DNA of 64,000 nt from Cronobacter condimenti 1330 (GCF_001277255.1 NZ_CP012264.1:1798001-1862000); one strand, 5' to 3'; positions 8,735 through 18,261 are shown, counted from the stretch's first letter. The notes: generated by a model not told the origin, from the sequence alone. A program made the numbers and translations.

Positions 8735-9955
8735 ATGTCGCAGTCAATTACCCGCCAGAACTTTGATGAGTGGATGATCCCCGTTTACGCCCCGGCAGCG
8801 TTTATTCCTGTGCGGGCTGAGGGGTCTACGCTCTGGGATCAGGAAGGCAAAGAGTATATCGATTTCGCCGGCGGCATCGCGGTAAACGCGCTCGGACATG
8901 CGCATCCGAAACTGCGCCAGGCGCTGGAAACCCAGGCGGCGAAAATCTGGCATACCGGCAACGGCTACACCAACGAACCGGTGCTGCGTCTCGCCAAACG
9001 GTTGATTGACGCAACCTTCGCTGACCGCGTCTTTTTCTGTAACTCCGGCGCGGAAGCTAACGAAGCGGCACTAAAACTCGCCCGCAAATATGCTCACGAC
9101 CATTACGGACCGCAGAAAAGCGGCATTGTCGCCTTCAAAAATGCCTTTCACGGCCGCACGCTGTTTACCGTATCGGCGGGCGGTCAGCCATCTTACTCTC
9201 AGGATTTTGCACCGCTGCCGCCGCAAATCAGCCATGCCGCGTTTAACGATCTCGATTCCGCCGCTGCGCTGATTAATGACGACACCTGCGCGGTGATTGT
9301 CGAGCCGGTGCAGGGCGAAGGGGGCGTGGTGCCTGCCGATAAAGCCTTCCTGCAGGGGTTGCGCGAGCTTTGCGATCGTCATAACGCGCTGCTGATTTTC
9401 GATGAAGTTCAGACCGGCGTCGGGCGCACCGGTTCGCTCTATGCCTACATGCACTATGGCGTGACACCGGATGTGCTCTCGACCGCCAAAGCGCTGGGCG
9501 GCGGTTTCCCGATTGGCGCGATGCTAACCACCGAGCGCTGCGCGGCGGTAATGGGTGTCGGCACCCACGGCACCACATACGGCGGCAACCCGCTGGCCAG
9601 TGCGGTGGCGGGTGAAGTGCTGGATCTCGTTAACACGCCAGAGATGCTGGAGGGTGTGAAAGCCCGCCACGATGCGCTGGTCGAACAGCTCAACGCCATT
9701 AACCAGCGACTCGGCCTGTTTAAAGAGATCCGCGGTCTGGGCCTGCTGCTTGGCTGTGTGCTGAAAGACGAGTACGCCGGTAAAGCGAAGGCGATTTCGC
9801 TCGCGGCGGCACAGGAAGGCGCGATGGTATTGATTGCGGGCGCCAATGTGCTGCGCTTTGCGCCTGCGCTCAACATCAGCCATCAGGAAATTGAAACCGG
9901 GCTTGGCCGCGTGGCGCGCGCCTGCGAAAACTGGCTTAAGGAGGGCGCATCATGA
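8735..9955 (+). CDS. astC: Succinylornithine transaminase
   Basis: Third step of the arginine succinyltransferase pathway: converts N2-succinylornithine and 2-oxoglutarate to succinylglutamate semialdehyde and glutamate, with PLP. It has 406 residues, as in E. coli. It is a class III aminotransferase: CNSGAEANEAALKLAR near residue 102 binds the cofactor phosphate, IFDEVQTG holds the ring-contacting Asp, and Lys252 in STAKALGGG forms the Schiff base. It opens the operon astC-A-D-B-E; the stop overlaps astA by ATGA. It can also act on acetylornithine, as known for the family. Confidence 0.97.
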   Translation: MSQSITRQNFDEWMIPVYAPAAFIPVRAEGSTLWDQEGKEYIDFAGGIAVNALGHAHPKLRQALETQAAKIWHTGNGYTNEPVLRLAKRLIDATFADRVFFCNSGAEANEAALKLARKYAHDHYGPQKSGIVAFKNAFHGRTLFTVSAGGQPSYSQDFAPLPPQISHAAFNDLDSAAALINDDTCAVIVEPVQGEGGVVPADKAFLQGLRELCDRHNALLIFDEVQTGVGRTGSLYAYMHYGVTPDVLSTAKALGGGFPIGAMLTTERCAAVMGVGTHGTTYGGNPLASAVAGEVLDLVNTPEMLEGVKARHDALVEQLNAINQRLGLFKEIRGLGLLLGCVLKDEYAGKAKAISLAAAQEGAMVLIAGANVLRFAPALNISHQEIETGLGRVARACENWLKEGAS

Positions 9956-10989
9956 TGGTCATTCGCCCCGTTACGCATGACGACGTGCCGGCGCTGTTAA
10001 AGCTTGCCGCAAAAACCGGCGGCGGGCTGACCTCACTGCCAGTGGATGAAAAAACGCTGAGCGCGCGCGTCGAGCGTTCGTTACAGACCTGGCGTAATGC
10101 ACTGGAGCCTGGCGATCAGGGCTATGTCTTCGTGCTTGAAGATACCGACAGCCGTACAGTTGCCGGGATCTGCGCCATCGAAGTGGCCGTCGGCCTCAGC
10201 GAACCCTGGTATAACTACCGCGTCGGCACGCTGGTGCACGCCTCGAAAGAGCTGAATGTCTATAACGCGCTGCCGACGCTCTTTCTCAGTAACGATCACA
10301 CCGGCAGCAGTGAGCTGTGCACGCTGTTTCTTGACCCGGACTGGCGCAAAAACGGCAACGGCTATCTGCTCTCTAAATCCCGGTTTATGTTCATGGCCGC
10401 GTTTCGCGACCGTTTTAATGAAAAAGTGGTGGCTGAAATGCGCGGGGTGATCGACGAGCATGGTTATTCGCCGTTCTGGGAAAGCCTTGGTCAGCGCTTT
10501 TTCTCAATGGAGTTCAGCCGCGCCGATTACCTGTGCGGCACCGGCCAGAAGGCGTTTATCGCCGAGCTGATGCCAAAACATCCCATCTACACCCAGTTTC
10601 TTTCCGAAGAGGCGCAGAGCGTGATTGGCCAGGTCCATAAAGACACTGCGCCGGCGCGCGCTGTACTGGAGGCCGAAGGATTCCGTTACCGCAACTATGT
10701 GGACATCTTTGACGGCGGCCCGACGCTTGAATGCGATATCGACCGCGTACGTGCCATCCGCAAAAGCCGCCTGGTTGAAGTGGCGGAAGGCCAGCCAGCG
10801 ACCGGCGATGATCTGCCTGCCTGTATGGTCGCGAACGAAAGCTATGACCATTTCCGCGTGATGCTTATTCGCGCCAGACCTGACGCCGACAGGCTCATTC
10901 TGGACGCCGCCACGCTTGAAGCCCTGAAATGCCAGCATGGCGACCAGGTTCGCCTGGTGCGCCTGTGCCCTGAGGAGAAAAAAGTATGA
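9952..10989 (+). CDS. astA: Arginine N-succinyltransferase
   Basis: First step of the pathway: moves succinyl from succinyl-CoA to the alpha-amino group of arginine. It has 345 residues, close to E. coli AstA, and starts MMVIRPVTHDD. The fold is GNAT-related; the central FLDPDWRKNGNGYLLSKSR segment is the family signature near residue 124. It overlaps astC by four bases and astD by four bases (ATGA both times), so the five enzymes should be made in fixed ratio. Confidence 0.96.
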   Translation: MMVIRPVTHDDVPALLKLAAKTGGGLTSLPVDEKTLSARVERSLQTWRNALEPGDQGYVFVLEDTDSRTVAGICAIEVAVGLSEPWYNYRVGTLVHASKELNVYNALPTLFLSNDHTGSSELCTLFLDPDWRKNGNGYLLSKSRFMFMAAFRDRFNEKVVAEMRGVIDEHGYSPFWESLGQRFFSMEFSRADYLCGTGQKAFIAELMPKHPIYTQFLSEEAQSVIGQVHKDTAPARAVLEAEGFRYRNYVDIFDGGPTLECDIDRVRAIRKSRLVEVAEGQPATGDDLPACMVANESYDHFRVMLIRARPDADRLILDAATLEALKCQHGDQVRLVRLCPEEKKV

Positions 10990-12464
10990 GTCTATGGATT
11001 AACGGTGAGTGGATAACGGGGCAGGGCGAGGTGCTGGAAAAACACAATCCGGTCGGTGGTGAGCGGCTCTGGCAGGGGCGGGCGGCTGATGATGCCCAGG
11101 TCAACGCGGCGTGCGCCGCGGCCCGCGCGGCGTTTCCGGCCTGGGCGAAGCGTCCGTTTGCCGAGCGTCAGGCGCTGGCTGAGCGTTTTGCAGCCCTGCT
11201 GGAAGAAAACAAAGCTGAACTGACCCGTATCATCGCGCAGGAAACCAGCAAACCCCGCTGGGAAGCAGCCACCGAAGTTACGGCGATGATCAATAAAGTG
11301 GGGATTTCGCTCAAGGCCTACCAGACTCGCACCGGTGAGCAGCACACGCCGATGCCGGACGGCGCGGCCACGCTGCGCCATCGCCCGCATGGCGTGCTGG
11401 CGGTATTCGGGCCGTATAACTTCCCCGGTCATCTGCCGAACGGGCATATTGTCCCGGCGCTCCTCGCGGGCAATACGCTGGTGTTTAAACCAAGCGAACT
11501 GACGCCCCATACCGGCGAAGCCGTAATCAAGCTCTGGGAGAAAGCGGGCCTGCCCGCAGGCGTGCTGAATCTGGTGCAGGGCGCACGCGCGACAGGCCAG
11601 GCGCTGTCGGCGCAGCCGGATATCGATGGTTTACTGTTTACCGGCAGCGCTAACACGGGCTATCAACTGCACCGTCAGCTCGCCGGACAGCCGGAGAAAA
11701 TCCTGGCGCTGGAAATGGGCGGCAATAACCCGCTCATTGTTGAGGATCCGGATGACATTGATGGCGCAGTACATCTGACTATTCAGTCGGCGTTTATCAC
11801 CGCGGGCCAGCGCTGTACCTGCGCACGCCGTCTGCTGGTGAAGCGTGGCGCGGCGGGCGATGCCTTCCTTGCGCGGTTGGTCGAGGTGGCAGCACGTCTG
11901 CGCCCTGGCGCGTGGGATGCCGAACCGCAACCGTTCATGGGTGGGCTTATCAGCGCACAGGCAGCGGAGCGGGTGCTGGAGGCGTGGCAGGGCCATCTGA
12001 CGCGTGGCGGCAACGCGCTGTTAACGCCGTCGCTGGTGCAGGCGGGCAGTTCGCTCCTGACGCCAGGCATTGTCGAACTGACCGGCGTGGCGGAGGTGCC
12101 GGATGAAGAAGTCTTCGGGCCGCTGCTGGGCGTCTGGCGCTATGATGACTATCAGGAGGCCATCGCGCTGGCTAACGCCACGCGTTACGGCCTCTCCTGT
12201 GGGCTTATCTCACCGGTGCGCGAAAAGTTTGACCAGCTCCTGCTGGAAGCGCGTGCAGGCATTGTGAACTGGAACAAACCGCTGACGGGGGCGGCCAGTA
12301 CGGCGCCGTTTGGCGGTGTGGGTACTTCGGGCAACCATCGCGCCAGCGCCTGGTATGCGGCAGATTACTGCGCCTGGCCGATGGCGTCGCTTGAAAGCCC
12401 GAGGTTCGCTCTGCCCCAGACATTGAACCCGGGGCTCGATTTTGGCGCGAAGGAGCAGGCATGA
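10986..12464 (+). CDS. astD: Succinylglutamate-semialdehyde dehydrogenase
   Basis: Fourth step: NAD-dependent oxidation of N-succinylglutamate 5-semialdehyde to N-succinylglutamate. It has 492 residues, the E. coli size. ALDH-family motifs are clear: FGPYNFPGHLPNGH near 140 (substrate and cofactor tunnel), FTGSANTGYQ for NAD, LEMGGNNP with the general-base Glu, and the catalytic Cys in TAGQRCTCARR. It overlaps astA and astB by ATGA. Confidence 0.97.
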   Translation: MSLWINGEWITGQGEVLEKHNPVGGERLWQGRAADDAQVNAACAAARAAFPAWAKRPFAERQALAERFAALLEENKAELTRIIAQETSKPRWEAATEVTAMINKVGISLKAYQTRTGEQHTPMPDGAATLRHRPHGVLAVFGPYNFPGHLPNGHIVPALLAGNTLVFKPSELTPHTGEAVIKLWEKAGLPAGVLNLVQGARATGQALSAQPDIDGLLFTGSANTGYQLHRQLAGQPEKILALEMGGNNPLIVEDPDDIDGAVHLTIQSAFITAGQRCTCARRLLVKRGAAGDAFLARLVEVAARLRPGAWDAEPQPFMGGLISAQAAERVLEAWQGHLTRGGNALLTPSLVQAGSSLLTPGIVELTGVAEVPDEEVFGPLLGVWRYDDYQEAIALANATRYGLSCGLISPVREKFDQLLLEARAGIVNWNKPLTGAASTAPFGGVGTSGNHRASAWYAADYCAWPMASLESPRFALPQTLNPGLDFGAKEQA

Positions 12465-13786
12465 AAGCACGCGAAGTCAACTTTGATGGACTGGTGGGGT
12501 TAACCCACCACTATGCGGGGCTGTCATTCGGTAACGAAGCCTCGACAAAACACCGTTTTCAGGTCTCTAACCCGAAGCTTGCGGCGAAGCAGGGCCTGGC
12601 CAAGATGAAAGCGCTGGCGGACGCGGGCTTTGCGCAGGCCGTGATCCCGCCGCAGGAGCGCCCGAATCTGGCCGCGCTGCGCCAGATTGGGTTCACCGGA
12701 CGTGATGAGCAGGTGCTGGAGAAAGCCTGGCGTGCAGCCCCGCATCTGCTTTCTGCCGCCAGCTCCGCTTCCTCAATGTGGGTGGCGAATGCGGCGACCG
12801 TTTCGCCGTCTGCCGACACGCTTGATGGCAAGGTGCATCTGACGGTCGCAAACCTGAACAACAAATTCCATCGCGCCAGCGAGGCGCCCGGAACCGAGCG
12901 TCTGCTGCGCGCGATTTTTCGCGATGAATCGCGCTTTATCGTGCATCCGGCGCTGCCTCAGGTAGCGATGTTTGGCGACGAAGGCGCGGCGAACCATAAC
13001 CGGCTCGGTGGCGATTACGGCGAGCCGGGTATGCAGCTTTTTATTTACGGTCGCGAAGAGAGCGGGGCGCTAATCCCGGCGCGTTACCCGGCCCGCCAGA
13101 CGCTGGAGGCCTCGCAGGCCGTCGCGCGGCTCAATCAGGTCGAACCCGATCGCGTTATCTTCGCCCAGCAAAACCCGGCGGTGATTGACCAGGGGGTTTT
13201 TCACAACGACGTGATTGCGGTATCAAACCGTCAGGTTCTGTTTTGCCATCAGCACGCGTTTTTGCATCAGCAGGCGCTGCTTGAGCAACTCGCCGCGAAA
13301 GTGCCGGGCTTCACGCCGCTGGTCGTGCCCGAAAACGACGTCTCGGTGCAGGACGCGGTTGAAACGTATCTTTTTAATAGCCAGTTGCTAAGCCGCGATG
13401 ACGGCTCGATGGTGCTGGTATTGCCGGAGGAATCACGCCGCCACGAGGGCGTATGGCGTTATCTGAACCAGTTGCTGGCAGCGGATAACCCCATCAGCGA
13501 ACTGAATGTTTTTGACCTGCGCGAAAGCATGGCGAACGGCGGCGGCCCGGCGTGCCTGCGCCTGCGCGTCGTGCTGACCGATGCCGAACGTCAGGCCGTG
13601 AACCCGGCGGTCATGATGAATGAGACTCTCTTTACGCGGCTCAACGCCTGGGTCGATCGTCACTACCGTGACCGGCTGACGCAGGAGGATTTAGTCGATC
13701 CGCAATTGCTGCGAGAAGGGCGCGAGGCGCTTGATGCGCTGACGCGTCTGCTTGATCTTGGCAGCGTTTATCCGTTCCAGCAGTAA
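12461..13786 (+). CDS. astB: N-succinylarginine dihydrolase
   Basis: Second step: splits N2-succinylarginine to N2-succinylornithine, two ammonia and CO2. It has 441 residues (E. coli 447). The N-terminal EVNFDGLVGLTHHYAGLSFGN is highly conserved, and the amidinotransferase-type fold ends in MNGGGPACLRLR-like sequence near residue 350 (here MANGGGPACLRLRV), which holds the catalytic Cys. It overlaps astD; astE follows after ten bases. Confidence 0.97.
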   Translation: MKAREVNFDGLVGLTHHYAGLSFGNEASTKHRFQVSNPKLAAKQGLAKMKALADAGFAQAVIPPQERPNLAALRQIGFTGRDEQVLEKAWRAAPHLLSAASSASSMWVANAATVSPSADTLDGKVHLTVANLNNKFHRASEAPGTERLLRAIFRDESRFIVHPALPQVAMFGDEGAANHNRLGGDYGEPGMQLFIYGREESGALIPARYPARQTLEASQAVARLNQVEPDRVIFAQQNPAVIDQGVFHNDVIAVSNRQVLFCHQHAFLHQQALLEQLAAKVPGFTPLVVPENDVSVQDAVETYLFNSQLLSRDDGSMVLVLPEESRRHEGVWRYLNQLLAADNPISELNVFDLRESMANGGGPACLRLRVVLTDAERQAVNPAVMMNETLFTRLNAWVDRHYRDRLTQEDLVDPQLLREGREALDALTRLLDLGSVYPFQQ

Positions 13787-13796
13787 GGAGCCTTGG

Positions 13797-14762
13797 GTGG
13801 AAGATTTTATCGCGCGAACACTCGCAGGCGAAGCACCGCCTGTACAGCGTTGCCAGCGTGGGCCGGTGCGGCTTGAATGGCTGGAAGAAGGCGTTATGCA
13901 GCTTACGCCGGCAGGCCCGACGCGTGGCGCGCTGGTGGTGAGTGCGGGCATTCATGGCAACGAAACCGCGCCGGTGGAGATGCTCAGTGAACTTCTTGCG
14001 CCGCTACTGCGCGGCGAGACACCGCTCGTCTGGCGGCTGTTAGTTGTGCTGGGCAACCCCGCGGCGCTGCGGGCCGGTCGTCGGTTTATCGATTACGATC
14101 TCAACCGGCTTTTCGGCGGGCGCTGGCAGACGGCTGAGCCTGGTACGGAAACCGCGCGCGCCGCGCGGCTTGAGGCAGCGCTGGAGACATTTTTCAGCGC
14201 GGGCGACGAGGCCATCCGCTGGCATCTGGATCTGCATACGGCGATTCGCGCATCGGCCTTTCCGCGCTTTGGCGTGCTGCCCGCCCGCCCGCGCGCCTGG
14301 CCGGAGGATTTTCTGATGTGGCTTGGCGACGCCGGGTTACAGGCGCTGGTGTTTCACCGCACGCCGGGCGGCACCTTCAGCCACCTGTCCTGTGAGCGTT
14401 TCGCGGCGCTGAGCTGCACGCTGGAGCTTGGTAAAGCGCTGCCGTTTGGCCAGAACGATCTCAGCCGGTTTTCGCTGACCCAGCGGGCGCTCGCGGCGCT
14501 GCTTGATGGCTCACCGCTGCCTGCAAGCGACATTGCGCCGCGTCGTTTTGAAGTGGCGCAGCAGCTGACCCGCCGCAGTGAGCATTTTGTGTTGCATATG
14601 ACCGGCGACACGGAAAATTTCACGGTATTTAACGCCGGGACATTGCTGGCTGAAGATGGTGATGAGCGTTATTACGCGCAGGAAAATGAACGTGTGTTAT
14701 TTCCTAACCCGTCCGTCGCGCTGGGGTTGCGGGCAGGATTAATGCTGAAAGAAATAAAATAA
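13797..14762 (+). CDS. astE: Succinylglutamate desuccinylase
   Basis: Last step: zinc-dependent hydrolysis of N-succinylglutamate to glutamate and succinate. It has 321 residues (E. coli 322). The start is GTG at 13797 (MEDFIARTLAG), six bases after AAGGAG; the ATG at 13752 lies inside astB and would add 15 non-conserved residues. Zinc ligands are His and Glu in GIHGNETAPVE and His in WHLDLHTA; the catalytic Glu is in CTLELGKALPFGQND. It ends the operon. Confidence 0.96.
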   Translation: MEDFIARTLAGEAPPVQRCQRGPVRLEWLEEGVMQLTPAGPTRGALVVSAGIHGNETAPVEMLSELLAPLLRGETPLVWRLLVVLGNPAALRAGRRFIDYDLNRLFGGRWQTAEPGTETARAARLEAALETFFSAGDEAIRWHLDLHTAIRASAFPRFGVLPARPRAWPEDFLMWLGDAGLQALVFHRTPGGTFSHLSCERFAALSCTLELGKALPFGQNDLSRFSLTQRALAALLDGSPLPASDIAPRRFEVAQQLTRRSEHFVLHMTGDTENFTVFNAGTLLAEDGDERYYAQENERVLFPNPSVALGLRAGLMLKEIK

Positions 14763-14764
14763 TT

Positions 14765-14787
14765 TACGGCTCCGTATGGGGCCGTAG
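14765..14787 (+). terminator. Hairpin after astE
   Basis: TACGGCTCC and GGGGCCGTA pair across GTAT, with one G-U. There is no T tract, so this is a weak or Rho-assisted end for the ast transcript. Confidence 0.5.
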
Positions 14788-14911
14788 AAATAATGCGGAA
14801 AATTCTTAGCGGTTTGCTTTTATTTGCAGCGTGGTGCCTTTATACTGCGCTCAATAAATCTTCATAATCAATGCATTGTAATATCTTAAAAACGTTATCC
14901 TTTCTTTTTCC

Positions 14912-14930
14912 TTATTTCCTCCATAATCGC
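14912..14930 (+). promoter_or_regulatory. BaeR-type box upstream of spy
   Basis: TTATTTCCTCCATAATCGC closely matches the BaeR consensus TTTTTCTCCATDATTGGC as I recall it. It lies 128 bases before the spy start, where E. coli spy is controlled by BaeSR and CpxAR. I could not place a clean tandem CpxR box. The rest of 14788-15057 shows no gene. Confidence 0.65.
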
Positions 14931-15057
14931 ACAATCTTTGTTTTTTATGCTTTCACTGTTTTACTCAGACTCTGACTTATTGACGAATCTGCCCGTAGAA
15001 TTAATCTCGTCAAGGCGACAACCTGTTGCTGAATTAACTGAAAGTAAGGACAACATT

Positions 15058-15540
15058 ATGCGTAAATTAACGGCTATCTTCGTTGCTTCCACACTGGCTC
15101 TCGGCGCGGCAAACCTGGCGCATGCGGCGGACGCCCCGGCGCCTGATGCGAACGGCAAGCCAATGATGCAGCATAAAGGTCCGCGCGGACCGCATCACGA
15201 TATGATGTTCCAGGGCCTGAACCTTACCGATGCGCAAAAACAACAGATCCGCGACATCCGTAAAGCCGAGCGTGAAAAATTCGAGCGCCCGTCGCTGGAT
15301 GAACGTCGTGCAATGCATGCGCTGATCGCAAGCGACAGCTTCGATAAAGACAAAGCGCAGGCCCAGATAGACAAAATGGATGACCAGCGTAAAGCCCGTA
15401 TGCTTGCCCATATGGAAACCCAGAACAAAATCTATAACGTACTGACGCCTGAGCAGAAAAAGCAGTTTAATGCCAATTTTGAGAAGCGTCTGACAGAACG
15501 TCCTGCTCCTGAAGGTAAAATGCCTGCAGATTCAGAATAA
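15058..15540 (+). CDS. spy: Periplasmic ATP-independent chaperone Spy
   Basis: Periplasmic chaperone that binds unfolding proteins and is induced by envelope stress. It has 160 residues (E. coli 161). A signal peptide MRKLTAIFVASTLALGAANLAHAA is cut near residue 23-24. The mature protein is all-helical and charged, and it has the two family motifs LTDAQKQQIRDIR and LTPEQKKQFNANF (LTxxQ). I chose ATG 15058, preceded by AAGGA; an upstream in-frame ATG at 14938 would bury the signal peptide. It stands alone between the ast operon and ves. Confidence 0.96.
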   Translation: MRKLTAIFVASTLALGAANLAHAADAPAPDANGKPMMQHKGPRGPHHDMMFQGLNLTDAQKQQIRDIRKAEREKFERPSLDERRAMHALIASDSFDKDKAQAQIDKMDDQRKARMLAHMETQNKIYNVLTPEQKKQFNANFEKRLTERPAPEGKMPADSE

Positions 15541-15558
15541 TTTCTGACACTGCTTAAG

Positions 15559-15618
15559 ACCGCCGGTTTTGTCCAGTTCCCTTAGGGGCGCAGGCCAGAA
15601 CCGGCGGTTTTTCTTTTC
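15559..15618 (+). terminator. Intrinsic terminator of spy
   Basis: ACCGCCGGTT (15559-15568) pairs perfectly with AACCGGCGGT (15599-15608), followed by TTTTTCTTTT. The 30-base loop may fold further. Confidence 0.88.
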
Positions 15619-15816
15619 CCGCGCCTCTTGCCACGTAATTTCTGTTGGTTATCATTCTCATGCCGCTGCGCTGTTCCGCACGAGTGCCGTTTAAGGATCC
15701 GCTACAGCAATCCTCTGGCGTTGCCGATAACGATGCCAGTGAAACTATACCGATAATTTTTGCGCCGCAGCCCGTCTGCGACGTTTTGCGCACCATGCGT
15801 TTTTCCAGGAGTGGGG

Positions 15817-16362
15817 ATGGAATTTTTCGACGTCAAAAAAATGCCGGTGAACCTGTGGCGTAACGGCGCAGGCGAAACCCGCGAGATCTGCTGCTTTCCG
15901 CCGACCCGGGATTTCAACTGGCGCGCCAGTATCGCCTCGCTTGCCAGTAACGGCGAATTCAATGTTGTGCCGCAGGTTGACCGTGTAGTGATGCTACTGG
16001 ACGGCGGCGAAGTGACGCTCCACAGCGGCGGCGGGTTTCGCCATACGTTAAAGCGTCACCAGCCCTTTACCTTTGCGGGCGAGCATCCGGTGCGTGCTGA
16101 GCTCACTGACGGGCGCATGTCGCTTGATTTCAATCTGATGACCCGACGCGATCGCTGCCGTGCGCAGGTGCGCGTTGCGGACCGCACGTTTACCACCCGC
16201 AACGCACGCGGCGGGATTGTTTATGTGCTGAGCGGTGCCTGGCAGCTTAACGATAAACTGCTGACAGCCGAGCAAGGGGCATGGTGGCAGGAAGGGATGC
16301 ATACCCTTCGGTTGCTGAAAACCGAAGGGCAACTGCTGTTTAGCGAAATTACGTATCTTTAG
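15817..16362 (+). CDS. ves: Ves/HutD family protein
   Basis: Cupin-like protein of 181 residues; E. coli Ves (191 aa) is cold-inducible and of unclear function. The start MEFFDVKKMPVNLWRNGAGETREI contains the family signature WRNGAGETREI; the central LLDGGEVTLHSGG is a beta-roll segment. ATG 15817 lies five bases after AGGAG; GTG at 15811 is in frame but overlaps that site. It is convergent with cho, overlapping it by four bases. Confidence 0.9.
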   Translation: MEFFDVKKMPVNLWRNGAGETREICCFPPTRDFNWRASIASLASNGEFNVVPQVDRVVMLLDGGEVTLHSGGGFRHTLKRHQPFTFAGEHPVRAELTDGRMSLDFNLMTRRDRCRAQVRVADRTFTTRNARGGIVYVLSGAWQLNDKLLTAEQGAWWQEGMHTLRLLKTEGQLLFSEITYL

Positions 16363-17240
16363 CCCAGGCGCGCGCTGCCGCCGATTTCGATAATCTCGTG
16401 CTCGCCGCTGATGAGCGGTTTGCAGAGAATACGATAGCCATCGTTGTCAAAGCCTTGCGGCGCGCGTGAGATTTTCGCCACGTCACTTAACGATTCGACC
16501 GAGCCTAACCAGTACCAGTTATGGATGATATGGTACTGGGTCATCTCGCCAAACGTTTCCCGCAGACCCACCGGCCCGTTCCATGGCCAGCAGATCACCC
16601 GCATTCTGTCCAGCGCGTCCATTAAACGGGCGTTGTGGTCGTCGAGCGGTTCTTTACCGCAACAGGCCCCCGCGCAGCGCTTGAGCGCCGAGCGGAAACA
16701 GGCACGCCCTGGCCGGACCGATTCCAGCCCAAGCAGGCCGTAGCAGAGCTGTTGTTCATCGGCTATCGACTGTAGTGTGCCGAGTGCCGCCCGACGGCTC
16801 GAAAACAGACCATACAGCCCCGGCTGGTGCGAGAAATCGACATCGCGCGCGTATACCACCTCGGGTTTTTCGCCTTTCAGTTGCAGCGAACAAAGCTGCC
16901 GGTTGCGACGCAGGCGTTTATTGAACAGCGGCTGCTGCTCTTTAATCATCTGGGCCTCCAGCAGCAGTGCGCCAATTTCACCCGCGGTGCGGATAAACGT
17001 GATGCGCCGCGACTGGCGCAGCATTGAGGCTTCGTCGGGCGTGCGCAGGTGCGAGAGCACCCGGCTGCGAATGTTGACGCTCTTGCCGATATACAGCGGC
17101 ATGGTTTCGCTTTCGCCATGAAAGACATACACGCCAGGGTGTTTTGGCAAATCGTCGAGCCACGGACGCAGATGTTCGGGATATTCATAAATTGCCGCTT
17201 TTTCAAACTCCAGCCGCGGCGCGCCAGTACGCCTTACCAC
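16359..17240 (-). CDS. cho: Excinuclease Cho (UvrC homologue)
   Basis: SOS-induced endonuclease that makes the 3' incision in nucleotide excision repair at lesions UvrC handles poorly. It has 293 residues (E. coli 295). The GIY-YIG nuclease domain spans about residues 30-110: GVYVFHGESETMPLYIGKS with the catalytic Arg in VNIRSRVLSH. It lacks the UvrB-binding and HhH domains of UvrC. The start is GTG at 17240 behind AGGAGA. A LexA box lies 17 bases upstream of the start. Confidence 0.96.
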   Translation of the reverse strand: MVRRTGAPRLEFEKAAIYEYPEHLRPWLDDLPKHPGVYVFHGESETMPLYIGKSVNIRSRVLSHLRTPDEASMLRQSRRITFIRTAGEIGALLLEAQMIKEQQPLFNKRLRRNRQLCSLQLKGEKPEVVYARDVDFSHQPGLYGLFSSRRAALGTLQSIADEQQLCYGLLGLESVRPGRACFRSALKRCAGACCGKEPLDDHNARLMDALDRMRVICWPWNGPVGLRETFGEMTQYHIIHNWYWLGSVESLSDVAKISRAPQGFDNDGYRILCKPLISGEHEIIEIGGSARLG

Positions 17241-17256
17241 ATCACTCTCCTGAATA

Positions 17257-17272
17257 CTGTTTACTTATCCAG
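17257..17272 (-). promoter_or_regulatory. LexA box of cho
   Basis: CTGTTTACTTATCCAG fits CTG-N10-CAG, missing only the A of the second half (CCAG for ACAG). It lies directly upstream of cho, a known SOS gene in E. coli. Confidence 0.82.
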
Positions 17273-17308
17273 TCTATCAGGGAATGTGTGGTTGAAAAAG
17301 CATCATCT

Positions 17309-18199
17309 TCAGTTCAGCTTACGTGTCGCGAGCCAGCAGAGCAGGGAGCCTGCCACGACCATCGCCACGCCCTGCCAGAAGGCGATACCCGGCGCGAGGC
17401 CAAGCCACAGGCTCGCCAGCAGCGCCGAGAGCACGGGTGTGAAGTAAGAGGCAGTGGCAAGCAGCGTCATATTGCCGTGCTGAAGGCTGTAGTTCCACGC
17501 GGCATAAGCCGTGGCGGTGGACAATCCCATAAAGAGTAGTTGCGCGACAGCCCAGACGGAGAGCTGCATCGGCGGCTGCGGTGCGAGGAAATATTTCAGC
17601 CAAAGCGCCGCGGCAGTGGCGCAGAAAAAGAGCGCCACGCCATTCTGGCCGTTGCTCCAGCGGCGCGTGAGGTTACAGTAAAACGCCCAGACGATGGCGG
17701 CGCTGAAGGCGAGCGCATACGCGGTCGGATTATCCTGCACGTTGAGCCAGAGCTGGGCAGGCGACCAGTCGCCATCGCCTTTGAGAACCTGAAACACGCC
17801 CGCTACCGCCAGCAGCAGGCCCGGCCATAGCCAGACGCGGCAACGCTGGCCGTTAATCAGCACGGCCAGTAGCACCGTCAGGCTCGGCCAGAGATAGTTA
17901 ATCATGCCCAGTTCCAGCGACTGCGCGCGGGTGTGCGCAAGGCCTATCGCCAGCGCCAGGCAGATTTCATAACCGACAAACAGGGCCCCGCCGATAAGCA
18001 GATAGCGGCGTGGCAGGCGTTTCGGGTGTATCAAACCCGGGGAGACCATCAGACAAAGAGAACTGACGGTGTAGATGAGCGCTGCGCCGCCCACCGGGCC
18101 AAACGCTTCGCTGATGCTGCGAAACAGGCCGACAGAGGTGCTCCAGAGCACAATGGCCGCAAGGCCTGGCAGCGTGGCGCGCTGCGTTGAAACTGACAT
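17309..18199 (-). CDS. yddG: Aromatic amino acid exporter, YddG/EamA family
   Basis: Inner-membrane exporter of 296 residues with about ten hydrophobic helices. It aligns along its length with E. coli YddG: IVLWSTSVGLFRSISEAFGPVGGAA at the N-terminus, GYEICLALAIG, NYLWPSLTVLLAVL and the C-terminal GNMTLLATASYFTPVLSALLASL. YddG exports phenylalanine and other aromatic amino acids; substrate range here is inferred. In E. coli the gene lies far away, so it is an insertion between cho and nadE. Confidence 0.86.
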   Translation of the reverse strand: MSVSTQRATLPGLAAIVLWSTSVGLFRSISEAFGPVGGAALIYTVSSLCLMVSPGLIHPKRLPRRYLLIGGALFVGYEICLALAIGLAHTRAQSLELGMINYLWPSLTVLLAVLINGQRCRVWLWPGLLLAVAGVFQVLKGDGDWSPAQLWLNVQDNPTAYALAFSAAIVWAFYCNLTRRWSNGQNGVALFFCATAAALWLKYFLAPQPPMQLSVWAVAQLLFMGLSTATAYAAWNYSLQHGNMTLLATASYFTPVLSALLASLWLGLAPGIAFWQGVAMVVAGSLLCWLATRKLN

Positions 18200-18261
18200 A
18201 CGTCATCCGTGAAAAATGCGCTGTCGCGCAAAAGAAAAACGACAAGAAAGCGGGGCGGCGC

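Noticed and set aside
13752..13796. ATG start for astE 45 bases upstream
   Set aside because: Lies inside astB; the GTG at 13797 has AAGGAG at the right distance and matches the length of E. coli AstE.
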